In this document: one piece after another, positions 24,330-32,169 of the stretch
Numbering within the stretch: position 1 is the first letter of the stretch
Layout of the letters: each line of letters begins with the position of its first letter
Assembly (NCBI GenBank): GCA_019695455.1
Contig: JAEUAC010000284.1
Span: forward strand, 1 to 39,543
Reading direction: 5' to 3'
Source of the DNA: Methylorubrum extorquens
GTDB lineage: Bacteria; Pseudomonadota; Alphaproteobacteria; Rhizobiales; Beijerinckiaceae
Length of the DNA stretch: 39,543 nucleotides
The notes under the pieces: generated by a model
The model's input: only the letters and a program-made list of their open reading frames with translations
Told to the model about the DNA's origin: nothing
Databases searched by the model: none
Translations under genes and position numbers: made by a program

Positions 24330-25337
24330 ATGCTGAACCGCCGACAGGCGCTCGGAAGCGGCGTCGCGGCCGCCATGCTGGCGACGGGCGGAGCCCGCGC
24401 CCAGGCGCGCGAGGTCTCGATCAGCCGGCAGCCCGGCATCCTCTACATGCCGCTGCACGTCATCGAGAAGTACCGGCTCCTCGAGAAGCATGCCGAGCGG
24501 CTGGGCCTGCCGGGCACGAGCGTGAAGTGGCTGTCCTTCGCCAACGGCGGCGCCCAGCAGGACGCGCTGCTCGCCGGCGGCGTCGATCTCGTGAACACGG
24601 GGACGGGCCAGCTCCTCCTGCTCTGGGACCGCACGCGGGGCGGCGTGAAGGGCATCGTGGCGAGCTGCGCGCTGCCCCTGAAGCTCGTGACGCGCGACCC
24701 GCGCATCCAGTCGCTCAAGGATTTCGGGCCGGGCGACAAGATCGCGGTTCCGACCGTGAAGACGTCGACGCAGGCGATCCTGCTCCAGATCGCCGCGGCC
24801 GAGATGTTCGGGCCGGACAAGTACGCCCATTTCGACCCCATGACGGTGCAGATGGGCCACCCGGACGCCTTCGTCGCCATGAAGAACGCCTCGCACGAGG
24901 TGCGCAGCCATTTCGGCGCGCCGCCCTTCGACTTCTACGAGCTGAAGGAGGTGGGCGGCGCCCGGCTCCTCACGGATTCGGCGAAGATCCTCGGCGGGCC
25001 GCTGTCGCAGGGACAGTTCTTCACCACGACGAGGTTCGCGGAGGCGAACCCGAAGATCGTCGAGGCCCTGATGGCGGCGGCCGTCGAGGCGAAGGCCATG
25101 ATCGGCGCGGACCTCAAGGCCGGCGTGGAGGCCTATCGGGAGATCAACAACGACAGGACCCCGGTCGAGACGCTGCTCGAGCTCCTGTCGCAGCCCGGCA
25201 TGCAGGAGTTCAACCTGCAGCCCCAGGGCACGATGAAGTTCGCCGCCCACCTGCACCGGGTCGGCACGCTGAAGCGCATGCCCGACAGCTTCAAGGACTA
25301 CTACCTGCCGATCGCGCACGACCTGCCGGGCAGCTGA
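24330..25337 (+). CDS. NitT/TauT-type ABC transporter substrate-binding protein
   Basis: This 335-residue periplasmic protein has a signal peptide (MLNRRQALGSGVAAAMLATG, cleavage after GARAQ near 25). The mature part begins VSISRQPGILYMPLHVIEKY, as in SsuA/TauA/NMT1-like proteins. KWLSFANGGAQQDALLAGGV (about 66-85) is the family's ligand-side helix. DFGPGDKIAVPTVKTSTQAI and FTTTRFAEANPKIVEALMAA are further hallmarks. The family binds sulfonates, nitrate, pyrimidine precursors or aromatic acids. The neighbouring sugar-acid dehydratase suggests an organic acid here, which is inference. It is first in a five-gene run controlled from the palindrome upstream. Confidence 0.9.
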   Translation: MLNRRQALGSGVAAAMLATGGARAQAREVSISRQPGILYMPLHVIEKYRLLEKHAERLGLPGTSVKWLSFANGGAQQDALLAGGVDLVNTGTGQLLLLWDRTRGGVKGIVASCALPLKLVTRDPRIQSLKDFGPGDKIAVPTVKTSTQAILLQIAAAEMFGPDKYAHFDPMTVQMGHPDAFVAMKNASHEVRSHFGAPPFDFYELKEVGGARLLTDSAKILGGPLSQGQFFTTTRFAEANPKIVEALMAAAVEAKAMIGADLKAGVEAYREINNDRTPVETLLELLSQPGMQEFNLQPQGTMKFAAHLHRVGTLKRMPDSFKDYYLPIAHDLPGS

Positions 25338-25384
25338 GCCGCCACCCGATCCCCCCACGAACCCGCAACGGCGAGGACCAGGCC

Positions 25385-26155
25385 GTGACCCAGCCCCTGC
25401 TCGACGTCTCCGGCGTCACGCTGCGCTACAAGACGTCGGCCTCCGTCGTCACGGCGACGGAGCGCGTCTCGTTCCAGGTCGGACGGTCGGACCGCTTCGT
25501 GCTGCTCGGGCCCTCGGGCTGCGGAAAGTCGACGCTGCTCAAGGCGGTCGGCGGCTACATGAGGCCGTCCGAGGGCGAGATCACCATCAAGGGCCGCAAG
25601 GTCACCGAGCCGGGCCCGGACCGGATGATGGTCTTCCAGGAGTTCGACCAGCTCCTGCCCTGGAAGACGGTGCTCGGCAACGTCATGTTCCCGCTGCTCG
25701 ACGCCCGCAGGCTGCCGCGCCGCGAGGCCGAGGAGAGGGCCCGGCACTACATCGAGAAGGTGAACCTCACCCGCGCCGTGGACGCCTACCCGCACACGCT
25801 GTCGGGCGGCATGAAGCAGCGCGTCGCCATCGCGCGCGGCATGGCCATGGAGCCGGACATCCTGCTCATGGACGAGCCCTTCGCGGCGCTCGACGCGCTG
25901 ACGCGGCGCACCTGTCAGGACGAGCTGCTGCAGCTCTGGGACGAGACGCGCTTCACCGTGCTCTTCGTCACCCATTCCATCGCGGAGGCCATCAAGGTCG
26001 GCAACCGCATCCTGCTCCTCTCGCCCCATCCGGGCCGCGTCACGGCGGAGGTGACGGACGTCGACACGGCGTCCGCGCTCGACGGCTCGGCCGGCCGGCT
26101 CGAGACGGAGATCCACGACATGCTGTTCGCCGACGAACCGGCCCACGCGGAGTGA
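25385..26155 (+). CDS. NitT/TauT-type ABC transporter ATPase
   Basis: This is a 256-residue SsuB/TauB-type ATPase. It has Walker A GPSGCGKST (42-50), the Q-loop region MMVFQEFDQLLPWKTVLGNV (81-100), signature LSGGMKQR (139-146), Walker B LLMDEPFAALD (160-170) and His197 in FVTHSIAEA. The QLLPWKTVLGNV stretch is specific to the nitrate/sulfonate/taurine group. The start is GTG at 25385 with GAGGA 7 bases upstream; earlier in-frame sequence runs through the binding-protein gene and is not coding. The permease gene overlaps its end by 4 nt (GTGA). Confidence 0.93.
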   Translation: MTQPLLDVSGVTLRYKTSASVVTATERVSFQVGRSDRFVLLGPSGCGKSTLLKAVGGYMRPSEGEITIKGRKVTEPGPDRMMVFQEFDQLLPWKTVLGNVMFPLLDARRLPRREAEERARHYIEKVNLTRAVDAYPHTLSGGMKQRVAIARGMAMEPDILLMDEPFAALDALTRRTCQDELLQLWDETRFTVLFVTHSIAEAIKVGNRILLLSPHPGRVTAEVTDVDTASALDGSAGRLETEIHDMLFADEPAHAE

Positions 26156-27066
26156 CCACCATGTCGTCGGGGATCGTCGTTCCGCCCGCGGGCGCTCCGG
26201 CCGCGCGGCCGCCGTCCCAGGCCCGCATCGTCCGCCGTCCGACGGCGGGGCCCGCGTCGTCCGAGGTCGAGAAGCCGCTCGGGCTCTTGGAACGCGCCTG
26301 GGATTCGGCGACGGTCCGCAAGGCCGTCATCATCGTCATCCTGGGGCTCGTCTGGGAGGCCTACGGGCGCTGGCTCGACAACCCGCTCCTCTTCCCGACG
26401 CTGACCGAGACCCTGCAGGCGCTCTGGGCGAACATCCTCACGGGCGTGATCCCGGCACGCGCCTGGGCCTCCGTGAAGGTGCTGCTGATGGGCTACGTCG
26501 CGGGCGTCGCGCTCGCCGGGCTCCTCACGATCGTGGCCATCAACACGCGCATCGGCTCGGACTTCCTCGAGACGATGACGGCCATGCTGTCGCCGCTGCC
26601 GGCGATCGCGCTGCTGCCGCTCGCCCTCATCTGGTTCGGGCTCGGCAACGGCTCGCTCGTCTTCATCCTGGTCCATTCCGTCCTGTGGCCCGTCGCCCTG
26701 AACACCCATTCGGGCTTCCGGGGCGTGTCGCAGACGCTGCGGATGGTGGGCCGGAACTACGGCCTGAAGGGCTTCCGCTACATCTTCAAGATCCTGATCC
26801 CGGCGGCCTTCCCGTCCATCCTCGCGGGCCTCAAGATCGGCTGGGCCTTCGCCTGGCGGACGCTGGTCGCGGCGGAGCTCGTCTTCGGCGTCTCGTCGGG
26901 GCAGGGCGGTCTCGGCTGGTTCATCTTCGAGAACCGCAACCTCCTCGAGATCCCGGCCGTCTTCGCGGGCCTGCTCACCGTCATCCTGATCGGCCTCGTG
27001 GTCGAGAACCTGATCTTCAGGAACATCGAGCGCCGCACCGTCATGCGCTGGGGCCTGCAGAGCTGA
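26152..27066 (+). CDS. NitT/TauT-type ABC transporter permease
   Basis: This 304-residue permease is of the SsuC/TauC type. The GTG at 26152 overlaps the ATPase stop; an ATG at 26161 is the alternative and would remove three residues. An unusually long, Pro/Ala-rich cytoplasmic leader (about 45 residues) precedes the first membrane span. Family features are NPLLFPTLTETLQALWANI, LSPLPAIALLPLALIWFGLG (about 143-162), the EAA-like loop LRMVGRNYGLKGFRYIFKIL, and IPAAFPSILAGLKIGWAFAW. It forms a homodimeric channel with two copies of the ATPase. Confidence 0.92.
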   Translation: MTTMSSGIVVPPAGAPAARPPSQARIVRRPTAGPASSEVEKPLGLLERAWDSATVRKAVIIVILGLVWEAYGRWLDNPLLFPTLTETLQALWANILTGVIPARAWASVKVLLMGYVAGVALAGLLTIVAINTRIGSDFLETMTAMLSPLPAIALLPLALIWFGLGNGSLVFILVHSVLWPVALNTHSGFRGVSQTLRMVGRNYGLKGFRYIFKILIPAAFPSILAGLKIGWAFAWRTLVAAELVFGVSSGQGGLGWFIFENRNLLEIPAVFAGLLTVILIGLVVENLIFRNIERRTVMRWGLQS

Positions 27067-27119
27067 GCGGCCTGCCGCCTTCGGGGCGGGGCGGCGACAC
27101 ACAGAGCGAGACCGGAACC

Positions 27120-28853
27120 ATGAGCGACCAGGACGACCCGACACGCCGCTCCGACCGATGGTTCGGACCCGACGACCTGCGCTCGTTCGGGCACCGGTCG
27201 CGCATGAACCAGATGGGCTATTCGGCCGAGGATTACGTCGGCAAGCCCGTCATCGCGATCATCAACACGTGGTCGGACTTCGCGCAGTGCCACGCCCACT
27301 TCAAGCAGCGCGTCGAGGACGTGAAGCGGGGCGTGCTGGAGGCCGGCGGGTTCCCGGTCGAGCTGCCGGCGATCTCGCTGTCGGAATCGACCGTCAAGCC
27401 GACGACCATGCTCTACCGCAACTTCCTCGCCATGGAGACCGAGGAGCTGATCCGCTCGCAGCCGGTCGACGGCGTGGTGCTGATGGGCGGCTGCGACAAG
27501 ACCACGCCCGGGCTCCTCCTGGGCGCGACCTCGGCCGGCGTGCCCGCCATCTTCGTGCCGGCGGGCCCCATGCTGCGCGGCAACTGGCACGGCCGGGTGC
27601 TCGGCTCCGGCTCCGACGCCTGGAAGTACTGGGACGAGCGCCGGGCCGGCAACATCTCCGACAAGGACTGGTCGGAGATGGAATCGGGCATCGCGCGCTC
27701 CTACGGCGTCTGCATGACCATGGGCACGGCCGCCACCATGACGGCGCTGGCCGACGCGATCGGCATGTCGCTGCCCGGCGCCTCCTCCATCCCGGCCGCG
27801 GACGCGAACCACATCCGCATGGCGGCCGCCTCCGGCCGGCGCATCGTCGCCATGGTGCGCGAGGGGCTGACGCCGGAGAAGATCCAGACGGAGGGCGCCT
27901 TCCGCAACGCCATCGTCGTCGCCATGGCGATGGGCTGCTCGACCAACGCCGTCATCCACCTCGTGGCGATGGCCCGCCGGGCCGGCCACGCGATCGGCCT
28001 CGACGATTTCGACGCCGCCTCCCGCAAGGTGCCCGTGATCGCCAACATCCGCCCGTCCGGCACGACCTATCTGATGGAGGACTTCTACTACGCGGGCGGC
28101 CTCCTCGGCATGATGACGCGCCTGCGGGACTTCCTCGACCTGTCGCAGATCAGCGTCTCGGGCCGGACCTGGACGGACACGCTCGAGGGCGCGGAGGTCT
28201 ACAACGACGACGTCATCCGGCCGCTGGATCGCGCGATCTACCAGGAGGGCGCGCTCGCCGTGCTGCGCGGCAACCTCGCGCCGAACGGCTGCGTGATGAA
28301 GCCGTCGGCCGCGGCGCCGCATCTCCTGCGCCATTCCGGCCCGGCGCTCGTCTTCGACGACTACCCGGCCCTGAAGGCCAACATCGACCGCGACGACCTC
28401 GACGTGACGGCGGACAGCGTGCTCGTGCTGCGCAACGCCGGGCCGCTCGGCGGGCCGGGCATGCCCGAATGGGGCATGCTGCCCATCCCGAAGAAGCTCG
28501 TGCAGGCGGGCGTGCGCGACATGGTCCGCATCTCGGACGCCCGCATGTCGGGCACGAGCTACGGCGCCTGCATCCTGCACGTCTCGCCGGAGAGCTACGT
28601 GGGCGGGCCGCTCGCGCTCGTGCGGACGGGCGACGTCATCTCGGTCGACGTCGCGGCCCGCACGCTCTCGCTCGACGTGCCCGAGGCGGAGCTCGCCGCC
28701 CGCCGGGCGGCGCTGGCGCCGCCGGTGCCGCGCTACGAGCGCGGCTACGGCTGGATGTTCTCGCGCCACATCGCGCAGGCCGACCAGGGCTGCGACTTCG
28801 ACTTCCTGCAGAGCGATTTCGGCGCCCCGGTGGCGGAGCCCGCGATCTTCTGA
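27120..28853 (+). CDS. IlvD/Edd-family dehydratase, probably a sugar-acid dehydratase (L-arabinonate type)
   Basis: This 577-residue iron-sulfur dehydratase has cluster cysteines at 57 (WSDFAQCHAHF), 125 (GGCDKTTPG) and 198 (YGVCMTMGT). These correspond to Cys59, Cys127 and Cys200 of Rhizobium leguminosarum L-arabinonate dehydratase, a [2Fe-2S] enzyme. Lys127 in CDKTTPG matches the modified lysine of the family, and Ser477 in DARMSGTSYG is the likely catalytic base. The length and the FGHRSRMNQMGY start fit the sugar-acid branch rather than IlvD (dihydroxy-acid) or Edd (phosphogluconate). It would convert an aldonate to a 2-keto-3-deoxy acid. It lies 53 bp after the transporter and upstream of the RraA-like gene. 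The substrate is unproven. Confidence 0.87.
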   Translation: MSDQDDPTRRSDRWFGPDDLRSFGHRSRMNQMGYSAEDYVGKPVIAIINTWSDFAQCHAHFKQRVEDVKRGVLEAGGFPVELPAISLSESTVKPTTMLYRNFLAMETEELIRSQPVDGVVLMGGCDKTTPGLLLGATSAGVPAIFVPAGPMLRGNWHGRVLGSGSDAWKYWDERRAGNISDKDWSEMESGIARSYGVCMTMGTAATMTALADAIGMSLPGASSIPAADANHIRMAAASGRRIVAMVREGLTPEKIQTEGAFRNAIVVAMAMGCSTNAVIHLVAMARRAGHAIGLDDFDAASRKVPVIANIRPSGTTYLMEDFYYAGGLLGMMTRLRDFLDLSQISVSGRTWTDTLEGAEVYNDDVIRPLDRAIYQEGALAVLRGNLAPNGCVMKPSAAAPHLLRHSGPALVFDDYPALKANIDRDDLDVTADSVLVLRNAGPLGGPGMPEWGMLPIPKKLVQAGVRDMVRISDARMSGTSYGACILHVSPESYVGGPLALVRTGDVISVDVAARTLSLDVPEAELAARRAALAPPVPRYERGYGWMFSRHIAQADQGCDFDFLQSDFGAPVAEPAIF

Positions 28854-28867
28854 CGAGGGCGGCCATC

Positions 28868-28935
28868 CCGCTCGTCCCGGCGGCTGCCGGGACCCAGCCG
28901 CCGCCCTGGATGCCGGCCTCCGCCGGCATGAGCGC
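28868..28935. repeat. REP-like two-hairpin element, copy 1
   Basis: This 68-bp element has imperfect terminal inverted repeats (CCGCTCGT at 28868-28875, ATGAGCGC at 28928-28935). It contains two hairpins: GTCCCGGC/GCCGGGAC and ATGCCGGC/GCCGGCAT. It fills most of the 100-bp gap between the dehydratase and RraA-like genes and resembles the copies at 29715, 29816 and 37903. Confidence 0.7.
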
Positions 28936-28953
28936 TTCTTCTGGAGGATTCCC

Positions 28954-29670
28954 ATGCCGCTGTCCGACACGACCCGCGCCAAGCTGAAGACCGTCTCCAC
29001 GGCGACCCTCTGCACGGCGCTCTTCAAGCGCGGCTTCCGCAACCAGTACGTCCAGGACGTGCGGCCGCTCGGCTTCAAGGGCGAGACGATGGTCGGCGAG
29101 GCGTTCACGCTGCGCTACATGCCGGCCCGCGAGGACCTGAACGCGCTGTCGGTCTTCCAGGACCGGGCGCATCCGCAGCGCAAGGCCGTCGAGGATTGCC
29201 CGCCCGGCTGCGTCTTCGTCATCGATTCCCGCAAGGACGCGCGCGCGGCCTCCGCCGGCGGCATCCTCGTCTCCCGCCTCATGATGCGCGGCGTCGCCGG
29301 GGTCGTGACCGACGGCGGCTTCCGCGACAGCCCGGAGATCGCGGGCCTCGCCATCCCGGCCTACCATTCCCGCCCGGCCGCGCCGACCAACCTCACCCTC
29401 CACCAGGCGATCGACATCAACGTGCCGATCGGCTGCGGCGACGCCCCGGTCTTCCCGGGCGACGTGATCGTGGGCGACGGCGAGGGCGTGATCGTGCTGC
29501 CCGCCCACCTCGCCGACGACCTCGCCGACGAGGGCGTCGAGATGACGGCCTTCGAGGATTTCGTGACCGAGAAGGTGCTGGAGGGCCGCTCCATCCTCGG
29601 CCTCTACCCGGCCACCGAGGAGCAGACCAAGACCGACTTCGCCGCCTGGCGACAGGCCAAGGGCCGCTGA
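28954..29670 (+). CDS. RraA-like protein (HMG/CHA aldolase family)
   Basis: This 238-residue member of the RraA/HMG-aldolase fold carries GVVTDGGFRDSPEIAGLAIP (about 117-136). Its GGxxRD core (Arg124, Asp125) binds pyruvate or oxaloacetate and the metal in bacterial 4-hydroxy-4-methyl-2-oxoglutarate aldolases. GCVFVIDSRKDARAASAGGI and GDVIVGDGEGVIVLP are the other conserved parts. With the metal site intact, an aldolase or oxaloacetate decarboxylase role is more likely here than the RNase E-inhibitor role of E. coli RraA. Placed after a sugar-acid dehydratase, it could cleave the keto-deoxy acid product; this is inference. A GGAGG site lies just before the ATG at 28954. Confidence 0.85.
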   Translation: MPLSDTTRAKLKTVSTATLCTALFKRGFRNQYVQDVRPLGFKGETMVGEAFTLRYMPAREDLNALSVFQDRAHPQRKAVEDCPPGCVFVIDSRKDARAASAGGILVSRLMMRGVAGVVTDGGFRDSPEIAGLAIPAYHSRPAAPTNLTLHQAIDINVPIGCGDAPVFPGDVIVGDGEGVIVLPAHLADDLADEGVEMTAFEDFVTEKVLEGRSILGLYPATEEQTKTDFAAWRQAKGR

Positions 29671-29680
29671 CCGGCGGGGG

Positions 29681-29703
29681 CGGCCTCCGCCGGCATGAGC
29701 GGC
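29681..29703. repeat. REP-like element, half copy (second hairpin only)
   Basis: GGCCTCCGCCGGCATGAGCGG matches the right half of the elements at 28868 and 29715, ending in the same ATGAGCGG terminus. The left hairpin is absent. It stands 10 bp after the RraA-like stop codon. Confidence 0.55.
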
Positions 29704-29714
29704 TGGCACCCCAT

Positions 29715-29783
29715 CCGCTCATCCCGACGCAAGTCGGGACCCATCCCCACGGCTGGGGTACCGGCCTTCGCCGGTATGAGCGG
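29715..29783. repeat. REP-like two-hairpin element, copy 2 (tandem unit 1)
   Basis: This 69-bp element is bounded by CCGCTCAT (29715-29722) and ATGAGCGG (29776-29783), an exact terminal inverted repeat. The inner hairpins are TCCCGAC-GCAA-GTCGGGA and ACCGGC-CTTC-GCCGGT. It repeats with a 101-bp period at 29816, including the 32-bp spacer between units. Confidence 0.75.
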
Positions 29784-29815
29784 TGTGGGTTTCCTAGGGG
29801 CCACGCACACCCCCT

Positions 29816-29883
29816 CCGCTCATCCCGACGCAAGTCGGGATCCATCCCACGGCTGGGGTAACGGCCTTCGCCGGTACGAGCGG
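29816..29883. repeat. REP-like two-hairpin element, copy 3 (tandem unit 2)
   Basis: This 68-bp element is nearly identical to the one at 29715 (CCGCTCAT start, ACGAGCGG end, same TCCCGAC-GCAA-GTCGGGA hairpin). The following spacer again begins GGGCGGGTTT, and a worn half unit (CCGCCGGACCGAGCGG near 29918-29933) follows. The array fills the 298-bp gap before the MFS gene, in which I see no gene. Confidence 0.75.
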
Positions 29884-29968
29884 GGGCGGGTTTCACAAGG
29901 GTCGCGAACACCCCCATCCGCCGGACCGAGCGGGGGCGGGTTCCGTGCGGAGAACGCCCCGGCGAGGG

Positions 29969-31372
29969 TCAGGCCGTCCGCAGGGGCGTCGCCTCGCCGC
30001 TGGTCGCGCGGAGCCGGTCGTAGGTCGCCTTGTCCATCGGCACGGCGTCCGGCCGGCCGAGGTCCTTCATGGGGATGCGGTAGGTCTCGCGGGCGCTGAA
30101 GCAGGCGATCGCCGCGATCGCCGTGATGCCGAGCGCGAGCGAGCCGACGATCAGCGGGATGTTGGCCGCGCCGGGCGGGGCCACGATGGCGAACAGGGCC
30201 GGCAGCATGGCCGTGACGGCCGTGCCGAGGTTCTGCGAGATGGCCATGGCGGAGACGCGCGTGCGGGTCGGGAACAGCTCCGGATAGAAGGAGGGGAACA
30301 CGGCGTTGTAGCCCTGGTAGACGATCCCCCACATGAGCACGGACATGCCGATCGCGAGCGGCACGTTGCCGATCGAGATCGCGTAGAGGTAGCCGTAGGC
30401 GAGGAGCCCGGAGCCGAGCGCGCCCACGATGATGGGCGGGCGCCGGCCGATGCGGTCCGACAGGCCGCCCACGAACGGGATGACCAGCACGGCGACCACG
30501 TTCCCGACGACCGGGATCCAGAGATAGACGTCGGGCGCGAACCCGATCCCGTAGGCCGGCTGCACGGCGTAGGCCGCGCCGAAGATGGTCGCGACGACCG
30601 GGATGACGTTCATGAGCGCCATGCAGACGACCCGCAGCATGTCGCCGAAGCTCGTCGAGAAGGCCTCGACGATCGGCGCGCGCGGCGTCGCGTTCGTCCT
30701 CTCCACCTCCGCGAAGGCCGGCGTCTCGTCCACCTCTCGGCGGATGACGTAGCCCGCGATGATGACCACGAAGGAGAGGAGGAACGGGATCCGCCAGCCC
30801 CAGGACGCGAACTGGTCCTTCGGCATGTAGTGGGCGAGGGGCAGGAACACGGCCGCGGCGAGGATCTGCCCGGCCTGCACGCCCTGCAGCGTGAAGGAGG
30901 CGAAGAAGCCCCGCCGGCCGAAGGGCGCGTGCTCCATCGTCATGGACGACGCCCCCGAGATCTCGCCCGCCACGGCGAAGCCCTGCACGAGGCGGCAGAT
31001 CACGAGAAGGATGGGCGCCAGGATGCCGACCTGGCCGTAGGTCGGCAGGAGCCCGACCGCGATGGTCGAGAAGCCCATCAAGAACATGCAGACGATGAGC
31101 ACGTTCTTGCGGCCGTGCGTGTCGCCGAGGTGCCCGAGCACGAAGGCGCCGATGGGCCGGCTCACGTAGCCGACGCCGTAGGTCGCCAGCGAGGCGACGA
31201 TCGCGACCGTCGGGTCGCTCGACGGGAAGAACAGCTGCGGGAAGATCAGCGACGCCGCCGTCGCGTAGATGAAGAAGTCGTAGTATTCGAGCGCGGAGCC
31301 GATCCATCCGCTCGCCGCCGCCTTCTTGGATTGGTGCCGGCCAGCCGGCTCGCCCGCAACGTTCGTCGCCAT
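29969..31372 (-). CDS. MFS transporter, metabolite:H+ symporter (MHS) type
   Basis: This 467-residue, twelve-span permease has ASGWIGSALEYYDFFIYATA (about 20-39), the typical MHS first span. GHLGDTHGRKNVLIVCMFLM (about 81-100) is the MFS loop 2-3 motif, and GGLSDRIGRRPPIIVGALGS is the same motif in the second half. Relatives carry shikimate, citrate, proline/betaine or other organic acids with protons. The start is ATG at 31372 with a strong GAGGAG site; an apparent in-frame extension upstream crosses the Lrp gene and is not coding. It is convergent with the sugar-acid cassette and separated from it by repeats. The substrate is unknown. Confidence 0.92.
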   Translation of the reverse strand: MATNVAGEPAGRHQSKKAAASGWIGSALEYYDFFIYATAASLIFPQLFFPSSDPTVAIVASLATYGVGYVSRPIGAFVLGHLGDTHGRKNVLIVCMFLMGFSTIAVGLLPTYGQVGILAPILLVICRLVQGFAVAGEISGASSMTMEHAPFGRRGFFASFTLQGVQAGQILAAAVFLPLAHYMPKDQFASWGWRIPFLLSFVVIIAGYVIRREVDETPAFAEVERTNATPRAPIVEAFSTSFGDMLRVVCMALMNVIPVVATIFGAAYAVQPAYGIGFAPDVYLWIPVVGNVVAVLVIPFVGGLSDRIGRRPPIIVGALGSGLLAYGYLYAISIGNVPLAIGMSVLMWGIVYQGYNAVFPSFYPELFPTRTRVSAMAISQNLGTAVTAMLPALFAIVAPPGAANIPLIVGSLALGITAIAAIACFSARETYRIPMKDLGRPDAVPMDKATYDRLRATSGEATPLRTA

Positions 31373-31548
31373 CCCGCTCTCCTCGCCGGGCGGGGGCCGG
31401 CGGGGGAGGGCGACGTCCGTCGGAGACGGATCGTCCGCCGTCCCTGCCGCCCGTCCTCCCCGGGGCCGTTGGCCCATTCTGTTCTGTACCGAACCCAGAG
31501 TAGCAGTCCGCGTCCGGCTGGCAAGCCGCATGGGCGTCCTCCGCCCGG

Positions 31549-32061
31549 TCAGCCCACGACTTTTCGCCCCGCCGATCCGGACGGCCGGGCGGCGGCAAGC
31601 GGCAGGGCGTCCGAGCGCTTGAGCTGCTTGAGGGCGAAGGAGGATTCGATGGAGGCCACGCCGCCGAGCCGGGTCAGCTTGTCCCGCAGGAAGCGCTCGT
31701 AGGATTCGAGATCCTCCACCACGACGCGCATCAGGTAGTCGCGCGGGCCCGTCATCAGGTAGCAATCGACCACCTCGGGCCAGCGCGCGACCGCGTCGGC
31801 GAAGCGGTCGAGCTCCTCCTCGCGCTGGCGCTCCAGCCGGATGGAGACGAACACCGAGACCGGCAGCCCGACCCGCGCCTGGTCGACCACGGCCGTGTAG
31901 CCCTTGATGATGCCGGCGCTCTCGAGGGCCCGCACGCGCCGCGCGCAGGGGGAGGGGGACAGGCCGACGGATTGCGCGAGATCGAGCGACGTCATGCGGC
32001 CGTCGGCCTGCAGGGCCGCGACGATCCGGCGGTCGATCTCGTCGAGCGTGGCTTTTGGCAT
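31549..32061 (-). CDS. Lrp/AsnC-family regulator (MdeR-like)
   Basis: This 170-residue regulator has an N-terminal helix-turn-helix: LDEIDRRIVAALQADGRMTS, then LDLAQSVGLSPSPCARRVRA and LESAGIIKGYTAVVD. The RAM effector domain follows (VFVSIRLERQREEELDRFAD, then VARWPEVVDCYLMTGPRDYL and MRVVVEDLESYERFL). It ends with an uncommon basic tail of about 20 residues. It is divergent from the E1-like gene at 32170. In Pseudomonas putida, MdeR, an Lrp-type regulator, controls mdeA and mdeB, and MdeB is this kind of E1. I infer a similar pairing here, with an amino acid or 2-oxoacid effector. Confidence 0.9.
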   Translation of the reverse strand: MPKATLDEIDRRIVAALQADGRMTSLDLAQSVGLSPSPCARRVRALESAGIIKGYTAVVDQARVGLPVSVFVSIRLERQREEELDRFADAVARWPEVVDCYLMTGPRDYLMRVVVEDLESYERFLRDKLTRLGGVASIESSFALKQLKRSDALPLAAARPSGSAGRKVVG

Positions 32062-32121
32062 GGATGGCCTGTCTCGGGACGTCCCGCGCAGGATCTAGCC
32101 AAAAGAGGGGTCCGACCCAAC

Positions 32122-32165
32122 CGGCATTTGCCGACACTCGCTCCCTGCTGCCGATTACTGTCGGC
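32122..32165. promoter_or_regulatory. Candidate Lrp-type operator cluster
   Basis: Within the 108-bp divergent gap lie CGGCA-TT-TGCCG (32122-32133) and GCCGA-TTACTG-TCGGC (32150-32165). The hexamer TGCCGA occurs at 32129 and 32149, exactly 20 bp (two helical turns) apart. Phased repeats of this kind suit cooperative Lrp binding. The assignment rests on pattern only; short G+C-rich repeats also arise by chance here. Confidence 0.35.
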
Positions 32166-32169
32166 CGCC

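Noticed and set aside
26778..29108. Minus-strand open frame of 776 codons opposite the dehydratase and RraA-like genes
   Set aside because: Low-complexity Arg/Val/His composition, no recognisable domain, and it covers two well-supported genes and the repeat between them.
29715..29940. Short CRISPR-like array
   Set aside because: Spacers are similar to each other, repeats are 68-69 bp with internal hairpins, and no cas genes are nearby. It fits REP/BIME elements.
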